This document shows positions 35,276 to 47,477 of a stretch of 64,000 nucleotides of DNA, one piece after another. Origin of the DNA: Astropecten irregularis. Taxonomy: Eukaryota; Echinodermata; Asteroidea; Paxillosida; Astropectinidae. The notes under the pieces were generated by a model. It did no database searches and had not been told where the DNA came from. It was given only the letters and a program-made list of their open reading frames with translations. The stretch's first letter is position 1. Every line of letters begins with the position of its first letter. The position numbers were made by a program, and so were the translations under genes. The stretch covers positions 7,874,001 to 7,938,000 of the forward strand of contig OZ020244.1 of the NCBI GenBank assembly GCA_963971285.1, read 5' to 3'.

Positions 35276-35923
35276 TTGTTGCTGACTTCTCTAGCCTTTC
35301 TTTGCTCAGCTCATGTGTTTCTCACTCTATTTCTGTCTATTCCTCTTTCCTTTCCCACTCAAGTCCACACTGGGCTTGTGACTCAAGCACTCTTGCTTGA
35401 GGACGTTGTTGAGAACCAGGCTCCTGCGGTTCTCAGCAACAGCCATGCTGGTAAAATGAGAATGAAGTTGAATGATAAAAAGCGTTCATCCCAAACCATA
35501 AAGCGTTCGTCTCAGGCTTTAAAGCATTGTTTATGTCATGGTTATACGATATGTTATCAGAAATATTTTGAAAGACCGAGTTTTAAAAAACCTGAGATGA
35601 GCCATGAGACCAACGGTGAGGTGAAGTTTGAGACGATTCATAAGACATGCCTTGAGGATGGATGTAAGAAGAGTCATGTGAGTGGTCATGAGGTAAGCAG
35701 TCATGAGGTAAGCAGTCATGAGGTAAGCAGCTGTGGAATGATGCATATGATGGGCTGTGAGAAGAGATGTAAGTTGAGGTTTAGAAGAAGTCATGATAAG
35801 AGCCATGTGAGAAGATACAGGAGAGGTCGGGATAAGTGTAAGAACCAGGTGAGAGGTGTATTCACAATACCATTGAAGCAGAAGTGTCCTCGTACATTAA
35901 AGAGACAAGTGATAGCAACATGA
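35276..35923 (+). pseudogene. Basic, repeat-containing ORF at the start of the Helitron region
   Basis: A 216-codon frame rich in Lys, Arg, His and Cys. A 15-base unit encoding SHEVS is repeated three times at about 35688-35730. No domain is recognised. It may be the N-terminal part of the Helitron protein or an unrelated chance frame; its position and strand fit the former. Confidence 0.3.
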
Positions 35924-36016
35924 ACATGTTCATATAGTTGGAAGTGCCGTCAACAGAGAATTCGAAAGACTCAAAGGTGCCAAACAACTGGATACACGGT
36001 TCCAAAGCGAGTAAGA

Positions 36017-36501
36017 ATGACAAGAAAGGCCAGGAAACATGTGATGTATAATTACAGAAGAAATGGGAAATCAATTGAGCAGCGTATGTCAAAGGAGGAC
36101 AGGCAAATACATGAAGAATTAAGGAAATCTACATTTTGTCATACAGGAAGATGTATTAGCAAAGTTATTTATGTGAGACAGACTGTAAACAGAAAGAGAG
36201 GACGGGGCAATGTCTGTAACATTTCCAAAGGAGGCATCAAGAGAATGAAGACCTGTGAAGTGACAAAAGAGAAAGTCAAGGAACTGCAAACAGAAAATGA
36301 TAATGCAAAGTGGGTTGGCTTTGTGATAAAAGTGATGGGTGTGGCAAAAGGACGATACAATGTGATAAATGTTGTGTGTGGTTTCATACTATTTGCACTG
36401 GTATTTTGAATGTGAACGAACACTTGATTGGTAAGACATTTACTTGGGTTTGTTGTAAATGTGGACATAGTAATTACTCTGACACTTTGGTATTGTACTG
36501 A
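36017..36501 (+). pseudogene. PHD-finger-like segment of the Helitron protein
   Basis: A basic stretch in one frame (36017 on) hands over near 36315 to the next frame. That frame reads CGKRTIQCDKCCVWFHTIC then WVCCKCG, the Cys4-His-Cys3 spacing of a PHD finger. The change of frame indicates a small indel. PHD fingers bind histone tails; in a Helitron protein it might guide target choice, which is inference. Confidence 0.55.
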
Positions 36502-36669
36502 ACTTGGACATTCTATGAATCTGATAGTGAGCAATTTGAAATTACTGCTGTTAATATTTCCATTAGTCATGACCTCAGGATCTGTAGTGATCAACACATT
36601 GATAATACTAACAGTGCTCCCATCAGTAGTTGTACACAAGGTGTAGAAACTCAATGTTTAAATGAGACA

Positions 36670-38411
36670 ATGGAGAGTAATAATACCCTAAACAATAAAG
36701 GAAATGATTGGGTTGAAGAAGATACAGCACACAGTGTTTTGTTTGATGATGGTCATGCCACTGGTTTGGATCATGAATTAAGTAATGGTGACAAGAGTGA
36801 TATTGATTTAGAAATAATACAAGTTACTGAACCAGTTCCTTTGAACTTTTTGCCACTGACTAAAGAAATGAAGATAACATTGTGTCAAAAATTTGGTGTC
36901 AGCAAAGTATGTTTGAATACTAATAAGATTTCCACAAGATGTGAGAACATGGGAAGACCTGACACTGTAAGGAGGATAAAAGGTGATGGGAACTGTTTCT
37001 TTAGAGCCATTTCTTGTGCTATATCAGGAACTGAAGAAAATCATAAGAATGTTAAAACTCTTACTGTTAATCATTTGCTGAAGTATGGTATTAAATTTAA
37101 GTGTTTCTTAAGAGAAGGTTTTTCTACAGTGGAAGATTATGTGGTTAGGCAGAGATTGTTTCATAGTGGTACATGGGCCACAGAAGTAGAAATCATAGCA
37201 ATGACCGACATGTAGGGTGTTGATTTATACACATATAGTGAGGCAAATAAGTGGTATGTGTTTTCTCGTTCATTCAGCAATACAGAGAGATTGTCAGATT
37301 GTGGAATTTATTTGTATCATAGAAATGAAGTTCATTATGATTTAGTCATGAATGTTCATGAACTTGTTCAAAGTAATCAAGCTGACAGTAATGAAAACTA
37401 CTGTAACAGAGATTTGATGTCTGAAAGTACCTCTACTAGAGACCCAGTCAGTAATGTTCATGTTAGTCAATGTGATGATAGAAAGGAAGATAAGCCAACA
37501 TATTCTCAGTGTAAGCGAAAGAGACGTAAACGTTTAAATGTGAGATTGAAACGGAAATTACAGAGAGAGAAAGCAAGAGAAAGATACAATAAGACAACAA
37601 TTGTAGAAGGGAATATTGCGTACACGGAAAAGAACAATTTGGCAAAGAGAAAAAAATATGCTTATTGTAACAAGTTCAGAGAAAATGTACTTGAACATGA
37701 GAGGAAAAAATATGCAGAAAATAGTGGTCAAAAAAGGAAATTGTTAAAGGAGAAGTATCACAAAGATAGTAAGTTTAGAGAAAAAAAACTTCACCATGAC
37801 AAAACTAAGTATCACAAAGATAGAGTACATAGAGAAAGGAAGATTAAGAGTGAACAAAATAAGTATTGTGAAGATAGTGTACACAGAGAAAGAAAACTTA
37901 ACCATGACAAAACTAAGTATCACAAAGATAGTGTACATAGAGAAAGAAAGGTTAAGCGTGACAAAACTAAGTATCACATAGATAGTGTACTCAGATAAAG
38001 AAAGGTTGATAGACAAAAAAGGAAGTATCATAAGGATAGTGTCCATAGACAAGAAAAGATTCATCATGCCAAAGCCAGGTATTATGAAAATGCTGTATAT
38101 AGGCAGAAAATAATTAACTGTGCAAAAAATAAATATCACAGTAATCAAGTATACAGAAATGCTGTCATTAATTCTATCAAGAAAAAGTATTGGAGTAATC
38201 AAGTGTACAAAACAAATTTGATGAAAAAATTGAAATGCAAATATACCCAAGATGCAAATTATCGTAAGAAAATAAAGCAGAGGGTTTTAAGAGAAAGACG
38301 TGTAAAATCTCAACAAGCAAGGAACATGAGAAATGTTACCAGAAATTGGAGGAATGAAGTGTCAACTGGACCTGAGTATGTTTGTGCTGTTTGTTGCAAA
38401 CGTTTGTTTAA
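36670..38411 (+). pseudogene. OTU cysteine-protease domain followed by Lys-rich tandem repeats (Helitron)
   Basis: KGDGNCFFRAIS (about 36982-37017) supplies the OTU Asp/Cys pair, and EVHYDLV (about 37328-37348) the catalytic His. A TAG at 37213-37215 lies in frame between them. From about 37740 to 38100 a 54-base, 18-residue unit of the type HDKTKYHKDSVHRERKVK repeats at least five times with decay, including a TAA at 37996-37998. The segment ends in a CAVCCKRLFK cysteine pair where a MITE is inserted. OTU enzymes cleave ubiquitin-like chains; the role in Helitrons is unknown. Confidence 0.75.
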
Positions 38412-38787
38412 AGGCATTGCATACGTTTGGTAATGACTCTGAAAATTTATGGCAATAAAAACTTACTTGGTGAGAAGTACAGCTGCTTTGGATAGTATAA
38501 TGCATATTGAGAAACGTTCAATTCGAAGTACCGCGGTTATGGAAAAATATGTCACTTTTTATCTCTAAAAATTATGAATCTGAGAAGCGTTATGGCCGTA
38601 ACGCTTCTCAGCTATTGACTAACTGTTCTCTGGCGTGAAATAACCGCTCTAGTTTGTCGCCAAAATCTCAAAAACGCTTCAACCTTTTGAATTGAAACTT
38701 TCACAGGTTAGTTTTATGGTATATATATACAATTATATTGGTTTGAAACAAACAGTAGGCTCAAATTACCAAACGTATGCAATCCCT
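38412..38787. mobile_element. 376-bp MITE with TTAA target duplication
   Basis: TTAA flanks both ends (38408-38411, 38788-38791). The TIRs are 23 bp with one mismatch: AGGC then ATTGCATACGTTTGGTAAT on the left, AGGG then the same 19 bases on the right arm inverted. The centre has a hairpin (GAGAAGCGTTA...TAACGCTTCTC). TTAA specificity fits piggyBac or Kolobok; no transposase is present. It interrupts the Helitron coding region. Confidence 0.88.
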
Positions 38788-41597
38788 TTAAGAAACAAGT
38801 TGTTAGATGCAATAAAGAAAAATACAGCATTGTTAGTTGTATATCTGACAAATATTTACATAAATGTCTATGTACTAAAGAGTGTGGAAATGAATGTCTT
38901 ATATCAAAATCTAGCAGGTCTAGATTGTGGATATGTTACACATGTCATATGACATTACTACAGAAAAAAGTACCTATAGAAGCATGTACAAATAATTTGG
39001 AATTGCTAAACATTCCGCAAGAATTGGATTGTTTGAATATATTAGAGGAACATCTCATTGTAATTAATATACCATTCATGAAAATGGTAGAATGGACAGA
39101 ACTCTATACACGGTCCTGTTGTATGTGTACCATCTAACATTACAGATACAGTGACAGCATTGCCAAGATGCAGAAATGAAAATCAGTTAATTCGAATTAA
39201 GTTAAAGAGAAATTAACTTACAAAGGATATTATCAATATCAGTTTTTGACCAAGGAACATGTGGAAACTGCATTAAGCTATCTTAAGCAGAACAATGCAT
39301 GGTATAAAGATATTGAAATCAATTGTGATTGGAATGATCCCTTTAGATGGTGAACATGATGAGGAACATGAAGATGAAATGGCAAATGAATCTGATGAAT
39401 CAAATGTAAGTGATGAAGAAACAGATGAGGATCGGTTGTGTGGTATTCCACTTGATACATGTCTACAGCATATAGATATTGGACAAGAGGTGCTTGATCA
39501 ATACTTTGATGATGTACTTTGTGTTGCACCTTGTGAAGGAAACAATCCAGTTAGAGTGTTAATGGAGAAAGGTAATGAGGCCAAATGTTTTCTAGCATTA
39601 TTCCCCGCAGGCTCACCTATATTTGATGATAAACGTGATGGAAAGCTGACACGCCTGAGATATTTTCATAAAAAGTTAATGAATGCAGATAATAGATTTG
39701 CCAAATGTACTCAGTATATCTTTTAAGCCTAGTTTTTATCAGAAATTGAAAAGGTGATGTCTGGTGTATCAATTGCTATGCGTCAAAGTTCAGGCAAAAT
39801 GCATTGTAGTCAGAATGTTAATTCTAGCATGATTAAGAATAGAGATCATTTAATGATATTTTACAGTCTGATAGTAGGTATAAATTTTTAAAACCAATCA
39901 GAGGTACACCCGTCATATTGGCAATCAAGAGATGTCACGGCTATGATTAGACAACTTGGAATACCAACATGGTTTTGCTAATTTTCTGCAGCTGATATGA
40001 GATGGCCTGAAGTCATTAATACAATATTGAGACAACAAGGGGATTTCAGAACAATTCAAGATTTGGATTGGAATGATAGTGTTTGGATTGAAGTGTACAG
40101 TATTGAGAAGCAATCCAGTGACTGTAGCTAGAATGTTTGAGAATCGATTTCATACATTTTTGAAAGATGTTATCATGTCTAGTGCAGAACCAATTGGGAG
40201 AGTCAAGGACTATTGTGGCGAACCGGGTCACCCGTCGGTGAATAAACCCCTGGCAAATCCACCAACAGCGACCATGGACAATCCCACAAAATATATGTAA
40301 TGAACCTCACATGCACATGAGCGGTTATGTACACGCAAGAGGGGATTATGTCACGAACGGAGGACTCAAATCCAAGGCCTGTTCGTTTATAGGAAATATA
40401 CCAACCCTAAAGGAAATGACAATCAACGTGGCTACCAACTATCTACCAAATCAGGTAAACCTCAATAAACCTCAGTACAGACAGTGTCTTCGAGAACAAC
40501 AACAACTGTTTTATTACCCCAACACTTTCTTACAAGTCAATCTCACAGTCTAACCTCAATTGTGCATCAATGCCTGTGGCTGATAAATCTCACCACAGTA
40601 ATCAATTTATGTGGAAGTAAACAGTAAGATTCTGCATAAAGTGTTTACATAATAAACCTCTTGTATTACAACAAGTATAAACCCACAACGCCTATAAACC
40701 TCACTGTACTGTAGCATCAAATATGATCAACAGCAACAAGACAAGTGTAAACCCAGTGACTATAAACCTCACTGTGGCACCAAGTATGATCAACAGTAAT
40801 AAGTCATGCAACTGCACACACAAGCCAAAAATATGATAGTAAACCTCGTAGCAACTTTAATACATGCAAGCTACGGCTTAGGTTACGGAGCTCTGAGTAA
40901 ACCTCAGTGTGACTACACGAGACCAGGCTGACAGGCTTCCAACAACCCAAATTCCCACAACGGGGACCAGTTGCGCAAACCACACAAGCCCAAACGACTC
41001 TAGCCACTCCTGCTCAACCTACAGCCACCCAAGCTAACACTCCCTACTTATTATAAGTGATAACTAACTACCGTTTACTATAATAAACTCACCCGCTTCG
41101 CTGCCCTCTACTACTATACAGACTAATGAAATCGCTCGTATGAGGCTGACTCGCAAATAGACGGGCTCCCACGTAACGATGTTACTTCTACAAAGTCTGG
41201 AGACGAAGTCCCTAACATTTACCGACTACGCACTGTAATGAATGCGACGGACGTCTGGCAACCAGACATGTCCGATTAAACTTGACAAGTCCACTGGCTG
41301 TTTCGCCACACTATTTTTACCGAGTCGAATTCCAGCAAAGAGGATCTCCACACACACATTGTCTGTTTTGGATTGAAAATGCTCCAAGAGTGGATAAAGA
41401 TGATGATGCTGATGTAATAAAATTCATTGATAAATATATCAGTTGCAAGTTACCAACACAGGAAGAAGACGAGGAATTGAATAAAATAATCAGTCATGTA
41501 CAGCAACATAGTAGTGTGGGGACTCGTAAGTTACTCACCATACCCAACTCCCCAGATACAGTGCTATATTTAGAATGGTTCCTCATGAATATGCATA
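38788..41597 (+). pseudogene. Helitron Rep region (Helitron_like_N and catalytic HUH part), interrupted
   Basis: 39295-39726 holds an acidic stretch, then CFLALFPAGSP and FAKCTQYIF. Typical Helitron_like_N sequence follows with several stops (SIAMRQSSG, QLGIPTWFC then FSAADMRWPEV). The frame breaks at 40214 for an insertion and resumes at 41311 with FQQRGSPHTHCLFWI, containing the two-His Rep motif (about 41351-41362). In active elements Rep nicks and joins single strands during rolling-circle transposition. Multiple stops make this copy inactive. Confidence 0.75.
40214..41310. mobile_element. 1.1-kb TG...CA insertion, solo-LTR-like, with repeated TAAACCTC motifs
   Basis: The ends are TGTGGCGAA and TTCGCCACA (perfect inverse complements), flanked by CTAT on both sides. 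The sequence ACTATT spans the junction if the ends are drawn one base inward. Removing it rejoins the Helitron frame exactly. The interior has no gene but at least seven TAAACCTC/ATAAACCTCA motifs between 40450 and 40910. LTR-type ends and a 4-bp duplication favour a solo LTR; a short-TIR DNA element is the alternative. Confidence 0.65.
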
Positions 41598-42795
41598 TGT
41601 GTACAAGTTTACACACAAATCACTCCGCCTCATACTTTGTAAACAATTAGGCCCAAACTAAATGTCAATGAATATTCTTAATATTCCACTTATATTGTAT
41701 TTAAAGTACATCCATGTGATGGTGGAAATCGTATTTTATAGTTACTGTTAAATAATGATGATCCCACGACCTTAGTCCATATGCGGGTGTACTAATATTT
41801 TAAAGTTGCTTGGTGATGTGTCCACACGAGGTGAGCGCGCGCGGAAAACGGACACTGTTCGTTTTACGATTCGGCGACAACAGTCATGTAATTCTCCTCC
41901 GGAGAATTCCGGGGTTAAACCAGCCTCCAACGTGGCTGGTCAGCATGGGCATATGCTGATGTAGGGAGTGCGGACTCCCCCGACCATTTTGGTGAGTTTC
42001 TGGTTCCTTTTATTTGCAAGCTTGGCTTGAAACGCGCATTTTGAGTGCTCCTACTTAAAACTTGTTGACCTATGTCGTGTCGCCATTCATGCATTATAAA
42101 TGCATGCCTTCTGTATGTGCCATATACTTTGTACACAGCACAGCCATTATTGTTGTGTCTGTGCTGGCATTACGCGTTGTGACCTTTCAACCTCACTGTG
42201 TACACATTCACCGTATTTTGACACCCTGCATACTGTTTACTGCTTTGTACTTATAGGTCGATGTACCTGTAGTGTAGCTGTAACCTGCCTTGCATCCGGG
42301 GATCTTTTTGTTGGTGATCTTTTTGTTTGGTGATCTTTTTGTTTGATGATCTTTTCGGGGATCTTTTCGAGGATATCTTTTTGGTGATCTTTTCGGTGAT
42401 CTTTTTGGTGATCTTTTCGGTGATCTTTTCGGTGATCTTTTTGTTTGGTGATCTTTTCGGTGATCTTTTTGCTTGAAGTACTCATCATTCATCATCGGGT
42501 TAACTTATCTACAACCGGGCTAATAATCACTCTCTACAAATTATAGACTGGATTCCATCTTCAATAACTCAACTGTTTGTGATTCGTTGATTGTTTATTA
42601 ATTAACTTGATTCTTCTACTGATTGGAATAAATTCTACACTTCAACTGATTTTCTGCGATTCAACAAGAACTGGTCTTCCCTTGTTTTTATTTCATCGAG
42701 TGCTTGGGATACACTTATCCTAATTAATTTTAGGGTCTTGCTCCCTTGTTGGCTGCGAAACCGCAGCACCGTAGTGGAACCACTACAGTAGGAAA
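41598..42795. mobile_element. Third insertion in the Helitron (class unknown)
   Basis: Helitron coding resemblance stops after about 41597 and resumes at 42796 (HTKSCKKK then CRF). The tetramer CATA stands at 41594-41597 and again at 42796-42799, a possible target duplication. The insert has small palindromes (CTCCGGAG; GTAGTGGAACCACTAC; GGCTGCG...CGCAGC) and a GATC-containing minisatellite. No gene or matching ends were found. Confidence 0.45.
42297..42478 (+). repeat. Tandem repeat of GGTGATCTTTTcgg/tttg units
   Basis: About a dozen copies of a 12-17 base unit containing GATCTTTT. It generates open but meaningless Lys/Asp/His/Arg-rich frames on the other strand. Confidence 0.8.
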
Positions 42796-43584
42796 CATAC
42801 AAAGTCTTGTAAAAAGAAGGGTTCTGAATGTAGATTTAATTTTCCAAGACCACCATCTAATACAACATTTATTGCCAGTTGTGATCCAGCTGATGAATGT
42901 AATGATAAAGATAGTGAGCATGATGGATATAATCATGAAGAAAGTACATCCATAAGTAATGATGAAATGAAACGCAAAGCAGCCAAGGAATTATTGCAGT
43001 CAGTATGGAATGCAATCAAGGATGAGAATAATCAACACATGTCAACATCTGAATTATTTCAAAGCATTAATGTTACACAGACTGATTTTGAAAAGGCTAA
43101 TGATGTTTTAAGCAGGAAATATACCATTGTTTTAAAGAGAGAGCCTCAACATGTATGGATAAATCTGTATAATCCTGATTTAATAAGAGCCTGGAATGCT
43201 AATTTGGATATTCAATATATCACTGATGCATATGCCTGTGCAGCATACGTATTATCATACATGTCAAAGTCAGAACCAGAATTGGGACAGTTGATAGCAC
43301 ATGCCCAGAGTGAGGCCAAGAAGGGGAATTTAGATGCTAGACAAAGTATGAAGGAAATAAGATGTGTGTATTTACACAATCGGGAATTATCAGCTCAGGA
43401 AGCAGTGTTTCGTGTTGGTGGTCTGAGGTTGAAAGAGGGTTCTAGAAAAGTGGAGTTTATACCTGTAGGTGAAAATCCTGTACGAATGAGTTTGCCATTG
43501 AGTGTTATTCAGAGCAAATGTGAAGATGATGATGATATTTTCATGACTAACAAAGTTGAGCGTTATAAAGCAAGGGCCAGATAG
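42796..43584 (+). pseudogene. Helitron middle region between Rep and helicase
   Basis: It begins HTKSCKKKGSECRF and includes AYACAAYVLSYMSKSE and CVYLHNRELSAQEAVFRV, sequences characteristic of Helitron proteins between the Rep and helicase domains. It changes frame near 43570, where the helicase-side frame (from 43556) takes over with [17 protein letters not shown]. Confidence 0.7.
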
Positions 43585-45172
43585 TGATGAATTTAATGGC
43601 ATGTGTCTGGCGAAATTTTGCTCAGAGTACAGAATTATTTATAATGGAGATACATATAATATATCCAGAAAGTCACCAGTATATGCATTGAAACATGGTT
43701 TGGGTCACATACAGAAACGTACAAGAACTGAACCAGCAGTCATAAGATACCCAAGGTTTTCAGTGACTAAATATCCAGAGAAATATTACCACAGTATATT
43801 ACAACTGTTTCTTCCATATCATCTTGATGCTCAACTGAAGCCACCACAGTTTGATAATTATGAACAGTTTTATAAGAATGGTTCAGTTTGTCTAAATAAC
43901 CAAATGAAATTTGTAATTGTTGTTGTTGAAAGTAATCGGTCTAAATATGAGAAGAATGCTGAGGCTCTTGAAGCAGCTAAACAATATGTAGAAAAACATG
44001 GTATGCAGGAAGATGCATGGGCTTTAATTTCCCCAATATCTGAGCAGATAAGACTTGAATGTGAAGCAGAACGTGAGCCAGTATTACCAAAAGATGATGA
44101 TTTGGATATTCCTGACCTACAATCTGACAAGAGAGACAAAGTGTGTAATATGGAGCAACATTCAGTGAAAATATCAAAGCAAGATGCACTAAGTTTATTG
44201 AGGTCATTGAATACACAGCAAAGAGAAGTGTTTAATAAGATTCGAGACTGGTGTTTACAGAAGGTACAAGGCAAAAACCCTGAACCATTTCATGTGTTTA
44301 TCACTGGTGGAGCTGGAACTGGGAAAAGTCATTTGGTTAAATCAATACATTATTTAGCAACAAGACTCTTTACAAGAATGGTTAATAATCCTGATAATAT
44401 GTCTGTAATGATAACAGCACCTACTGGAGTTGCCGCTTTTAATATCAATGGAAGTACAATTCAAAATGCGTTGTCAATCCCTAATGATGAACGTTTGCTA
44501 TATCAACCTTTAGGTGAGGAAAAATTGAATACTTTGAGGAATGAATTGCAAGATCTTCAGATTGTTATTATTGAAGAAATATCAATGGTTGATCATAAAA
44601 TGTTGTGTTACATTCATGGACGTCTGCGTCAGATTAAACAAACACGTGATCTCAAGCAATTTGGAAAAGTGAGCATTTTAGCTGTTGGTGATTTTTATCA
44701 ATTGCCTCCAGTCAAAGGGAAATCATTGTATCAGAGAGATATTACAGTAGATCTGTGAAATGATTGTTTTAAAAAAGTAGAGTTGAGAGAAATTATGAGA
44801 CAAAAGGATGATATGCAGTTTGCTGAAACTTTGAATAGAATACGTGTCAGAGCTAAGCAAGATAAGTTATTGGATGAAGATGGGGCAATGTTACAATCAC
44901 GAGAAACTGGAGAAGAGTGGGATGATGCTTTACATATATTTCCATGTAATAAACAGGTTGATGAATACAATAAGAAGATTCTGTTTGCAAAGTGCAGTGA
45001 TTATTTCTGTATTTTAGCAAATGATTTCCAGAAAGAGTCCCATAAAAAGACAAGCCGAGTGAAAATACCCCCAAAATCAGTGCGTACAACTTTGCCTGAA
45101 TCATTGTGGCTAGGGACTGGTGCTAGAGTAATGTTAGCAAAAAATCTTGATGTTTCTGATGGACAGTTGGGA
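43556..45172 (+). pseudogene. PIF1-like helicase domain of the Helitron, with one opal codon and a lost 3' end
   Basis: Walker [15 protein letters not shown] (about 44296-44337), [16 protein letters not shown], Walker B-like [12 protein letters not shown] (Glu replaces the usual Asp) and [13 protein letters not shown] are all present. A TGA at 44756-44758 interrupts the frame where Trp is expected. The same frame then continues (CFKKVELREIMRQ...) to about 45172, where the sequence switches to antisense gypsy pol. The final helicase motifs are missing. Confidence 0.8.
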
Positions 45173-47477
45173 GTTCCTTGATGGATTCTGGCCATCCGGT
45201 ATATATGACCTGTCGCAGTGCCTTTAGTACTGGGTCACGTGCTGATTCTTCTTGCAGGATTTCTTGCTTGTCGCTTCCAAAATGGACAAGGTCGATGTGT
45301 CGTGTGACTGGACCGTCGGTGAGGGTCAAGTCGTCCACCTGGATGTCTAGTGGAACATCCTGCCGTTTGTCTGAATTGGGCAACCTGCTGAGTGCATCAG
45401 CAAGTGTCATCAAAGCTCCTGGCTTATACTCGATGGAGAAGTTGTATCCTTGGATCTTAATAAGCAGTCTTTGAAGTCTCGGCGGGGCGCTCATCAATGG
45501 TTTGGCAGAGATCATGACCAGTGGCTTGTGGTCAGTGTGCACAACGAAGTCAGTGCCAAACAGGTACGTGTGGAATCTGGTAACACCAAACACTAGTGCA
45601 AGTGTTTCCCTCTCAATATTGGAGTAGTTGGCCTGTGCAGGGGATAAGCTTTTGGACGCGAACGCCACTGGCTTCCCTTGCTGAAGAAGACAAGCACCGA
45701 GGCCCTTTTGAGAGGCGTCTACTTCCAGAACAGTCGGTATAGACGGGTTGTAGTACTGCAGACATGAACCTGCCGTGATGGAGTGCTTTAAAGCAACGAA
45801 GGAGTCTTGGTGGTCCTCTTCCCAGAGGTATGGCACATTATTGCGAAGTAGATCTCGCAGAGGTGAAGCCTTGTCCGCAAAGTTGGGAATGTAGGCTGAG
45901 ACGTAGTTCATCAGTCAAAGGAATTTCTGCAGATCCTCCTTATCCTGTGGGGTGGGGATTGCATGTATGTCTTCGATGCGGCTCTGGTCTGGGTGTATTC
46001 CTTTGGTGGAATATATGGAACCGAAGAAGTTGATGTGATCTGTCTTGATGGTACACTTCTTGCTGTTGAAGACAAGGCCTTCCTTCTTGGCGGTGTCCAT
46101 CAGGCACATCAGGTTGGCGTCGTGTTCGGCTTCGGTTTGACCGTAGACGGCAATGTCGTCCGCGATTCCCACACAGCCGGGGACCTGTTCGGTAATTCGG
46201 TCCATGGCCAGCTGGTATATGTCTTGACTAACGGCGAGACCAAAAGGGAGGCGCTGGAAACAATATCGGCCAAATGGTGTCCGGAAGGTGGTTAAGTCTT
46301 GAGACTCCTTATCGAGGTGGACGGACCAGTAGCCGGCTTTTGCGTCCAGCTTGGAGAAGTACTTGGCATCGCTGAAAGCGGGGTTGAGCTCCTCCAAGGT
46401 CGGGATTTTATGTGGACAGCGCTTGAGGCTGTTGTTGAGCCGCTTTGGGTCCAAGCATATCCTCAACGATCCGTCTTTCTTGACGCTTGTAGTGATAGAG
46501 CTACACCAATCTGTGTGGTACGTCACCGGACGGATGACACCATCTCTTTCCATTTTGTCAAGCTCTGCCTTGAGCTTCGGTTTAAGGTGGATGCTGCACT
46601 TGCGCGGGGCATCGGTGGTCGGCTTGGCATCTTCCTTCAAGTATAGGTGGGCTTCACCCTTGAAGTTTCCAAGCGTGTCGAACTGCTTAGGGTATCTGGC
46701 CTTTAGGTCATCGACTGATCTAATCGGCATGGTTGGAGTGGTTTGCGGACTCATGTGGTGTGCGTCGGTGGGTGGTGCAGTCGGCTGTACATTTTGCTGT
46801 ACCTGGGCTTCCGGCTGGGATATCGCATGGATTGTAACCATCTGAAGTTTTCGGCATGTGGGTAGGCCTGCTATGGCTGGACCCGGAACATCCACGACGT
46901 AGAAAATCTCATTGGCCCATCTTGAATTCTTGTACCTGCACCTGAGAGATATGGCTCCAAGGCATCTGATCTCTGATCCGTTGTAGGCGGTGAGCCGGAC
47001 TTGTGCACGTTGTGTGTGTTGTTGCCAACTGTCGCCATAAATCTGCTGCATCGTGCGTAGTGGCAGTGTGTTGGCGCTTGCCCCAGTGTCCACTTTGAGT
47101 TTGAGGCGTCTTGCGCTGGTCAGGTTGGGGCATTCAACATCAATTATGCTAAATGCTTCATCCCGTTTCTGTGACTGTATGGGGGTCATACTGATTCTAG
47201 AGATTGTAATCGAGTACAACAAGTCACCTTTAGACTGGTCATCGTCGTGACCATCTGGCGCGGCATGGTGTTGCTGGTGGTCATTCTGCATGTGGTCAAC
47301 CTGCCCGGAATCAACCATGGCGCTTAGATCTGGCACCTTTGCTTCGCGATTGAGATCTACCGCGTGATGTGCTCCGTCGCCGTCGCTGCTGCGATTTGCC
47401 TCTTTGCTGCTTGCGCCTTGACTTGCGGCAGCATTTGGCCCAGTGTCCCTTAGACCCGCAGGCCTTACAGGTGTCAT
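45173..47477 (-). pseudogene. Pol of a minus-strand Ty3/gypsy element: protease, RT, RNase H; integrase missing
   Basis: Reading leftwards from 47477: protease KVDTGASANTLPL, RT GIADDIAVYG, a TGA at 45917-45915 where Gly is expected in NYVSAYIP context, then RNase H EVDASQKGLGACLL and HTDHKPLVMI. The sequence ends at GWPESIKEL, where the integrase finger should follow, and abuts the Helitron helicase. It overlaps gag by 167 bases in another frame, so Pol expression would need a ribosomal frameshift. One stop and the truncation make it inactive. Confidence 0.85.

Larger units (their letters stand above)
35200..45172 (+). mobile_element. Decayed autonomous Helitron with PHD, OTU, Rep and helicase regions
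   Basis: Coding fragments on one strand follow the order PHD-type Cys/His cluster, OTU protease, Lys-rich repeats, Helitron Rep with a two-His motif, then a PIF1-like helicase. They are interrupted by in-frame stops, frameshifts and three later insertions (38412-38787, 40214-41310, 41598-42795). Rep/helicase in one protein defines Helitrons; OTU domains occur in several animal lineages. Neither the 5' end nor the CTRR 3' end was found, and the 3' side stops at the junction with a minus-strand gypsy element. Confidence 0.8.

Noticed and set aside
42208-42495. Lys/Asp/His-rich minus-strand frames
   Set aside because: Produced by the GATCTTTT tandem repeat; not genes.
44756-44758. Selenocysteine reading of the helicase TGA
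   Set aside because: The Helitron also has amber and ochre stops and frameshifts; the position fits a lost Trp codon and no SECIS-like structure was seen.
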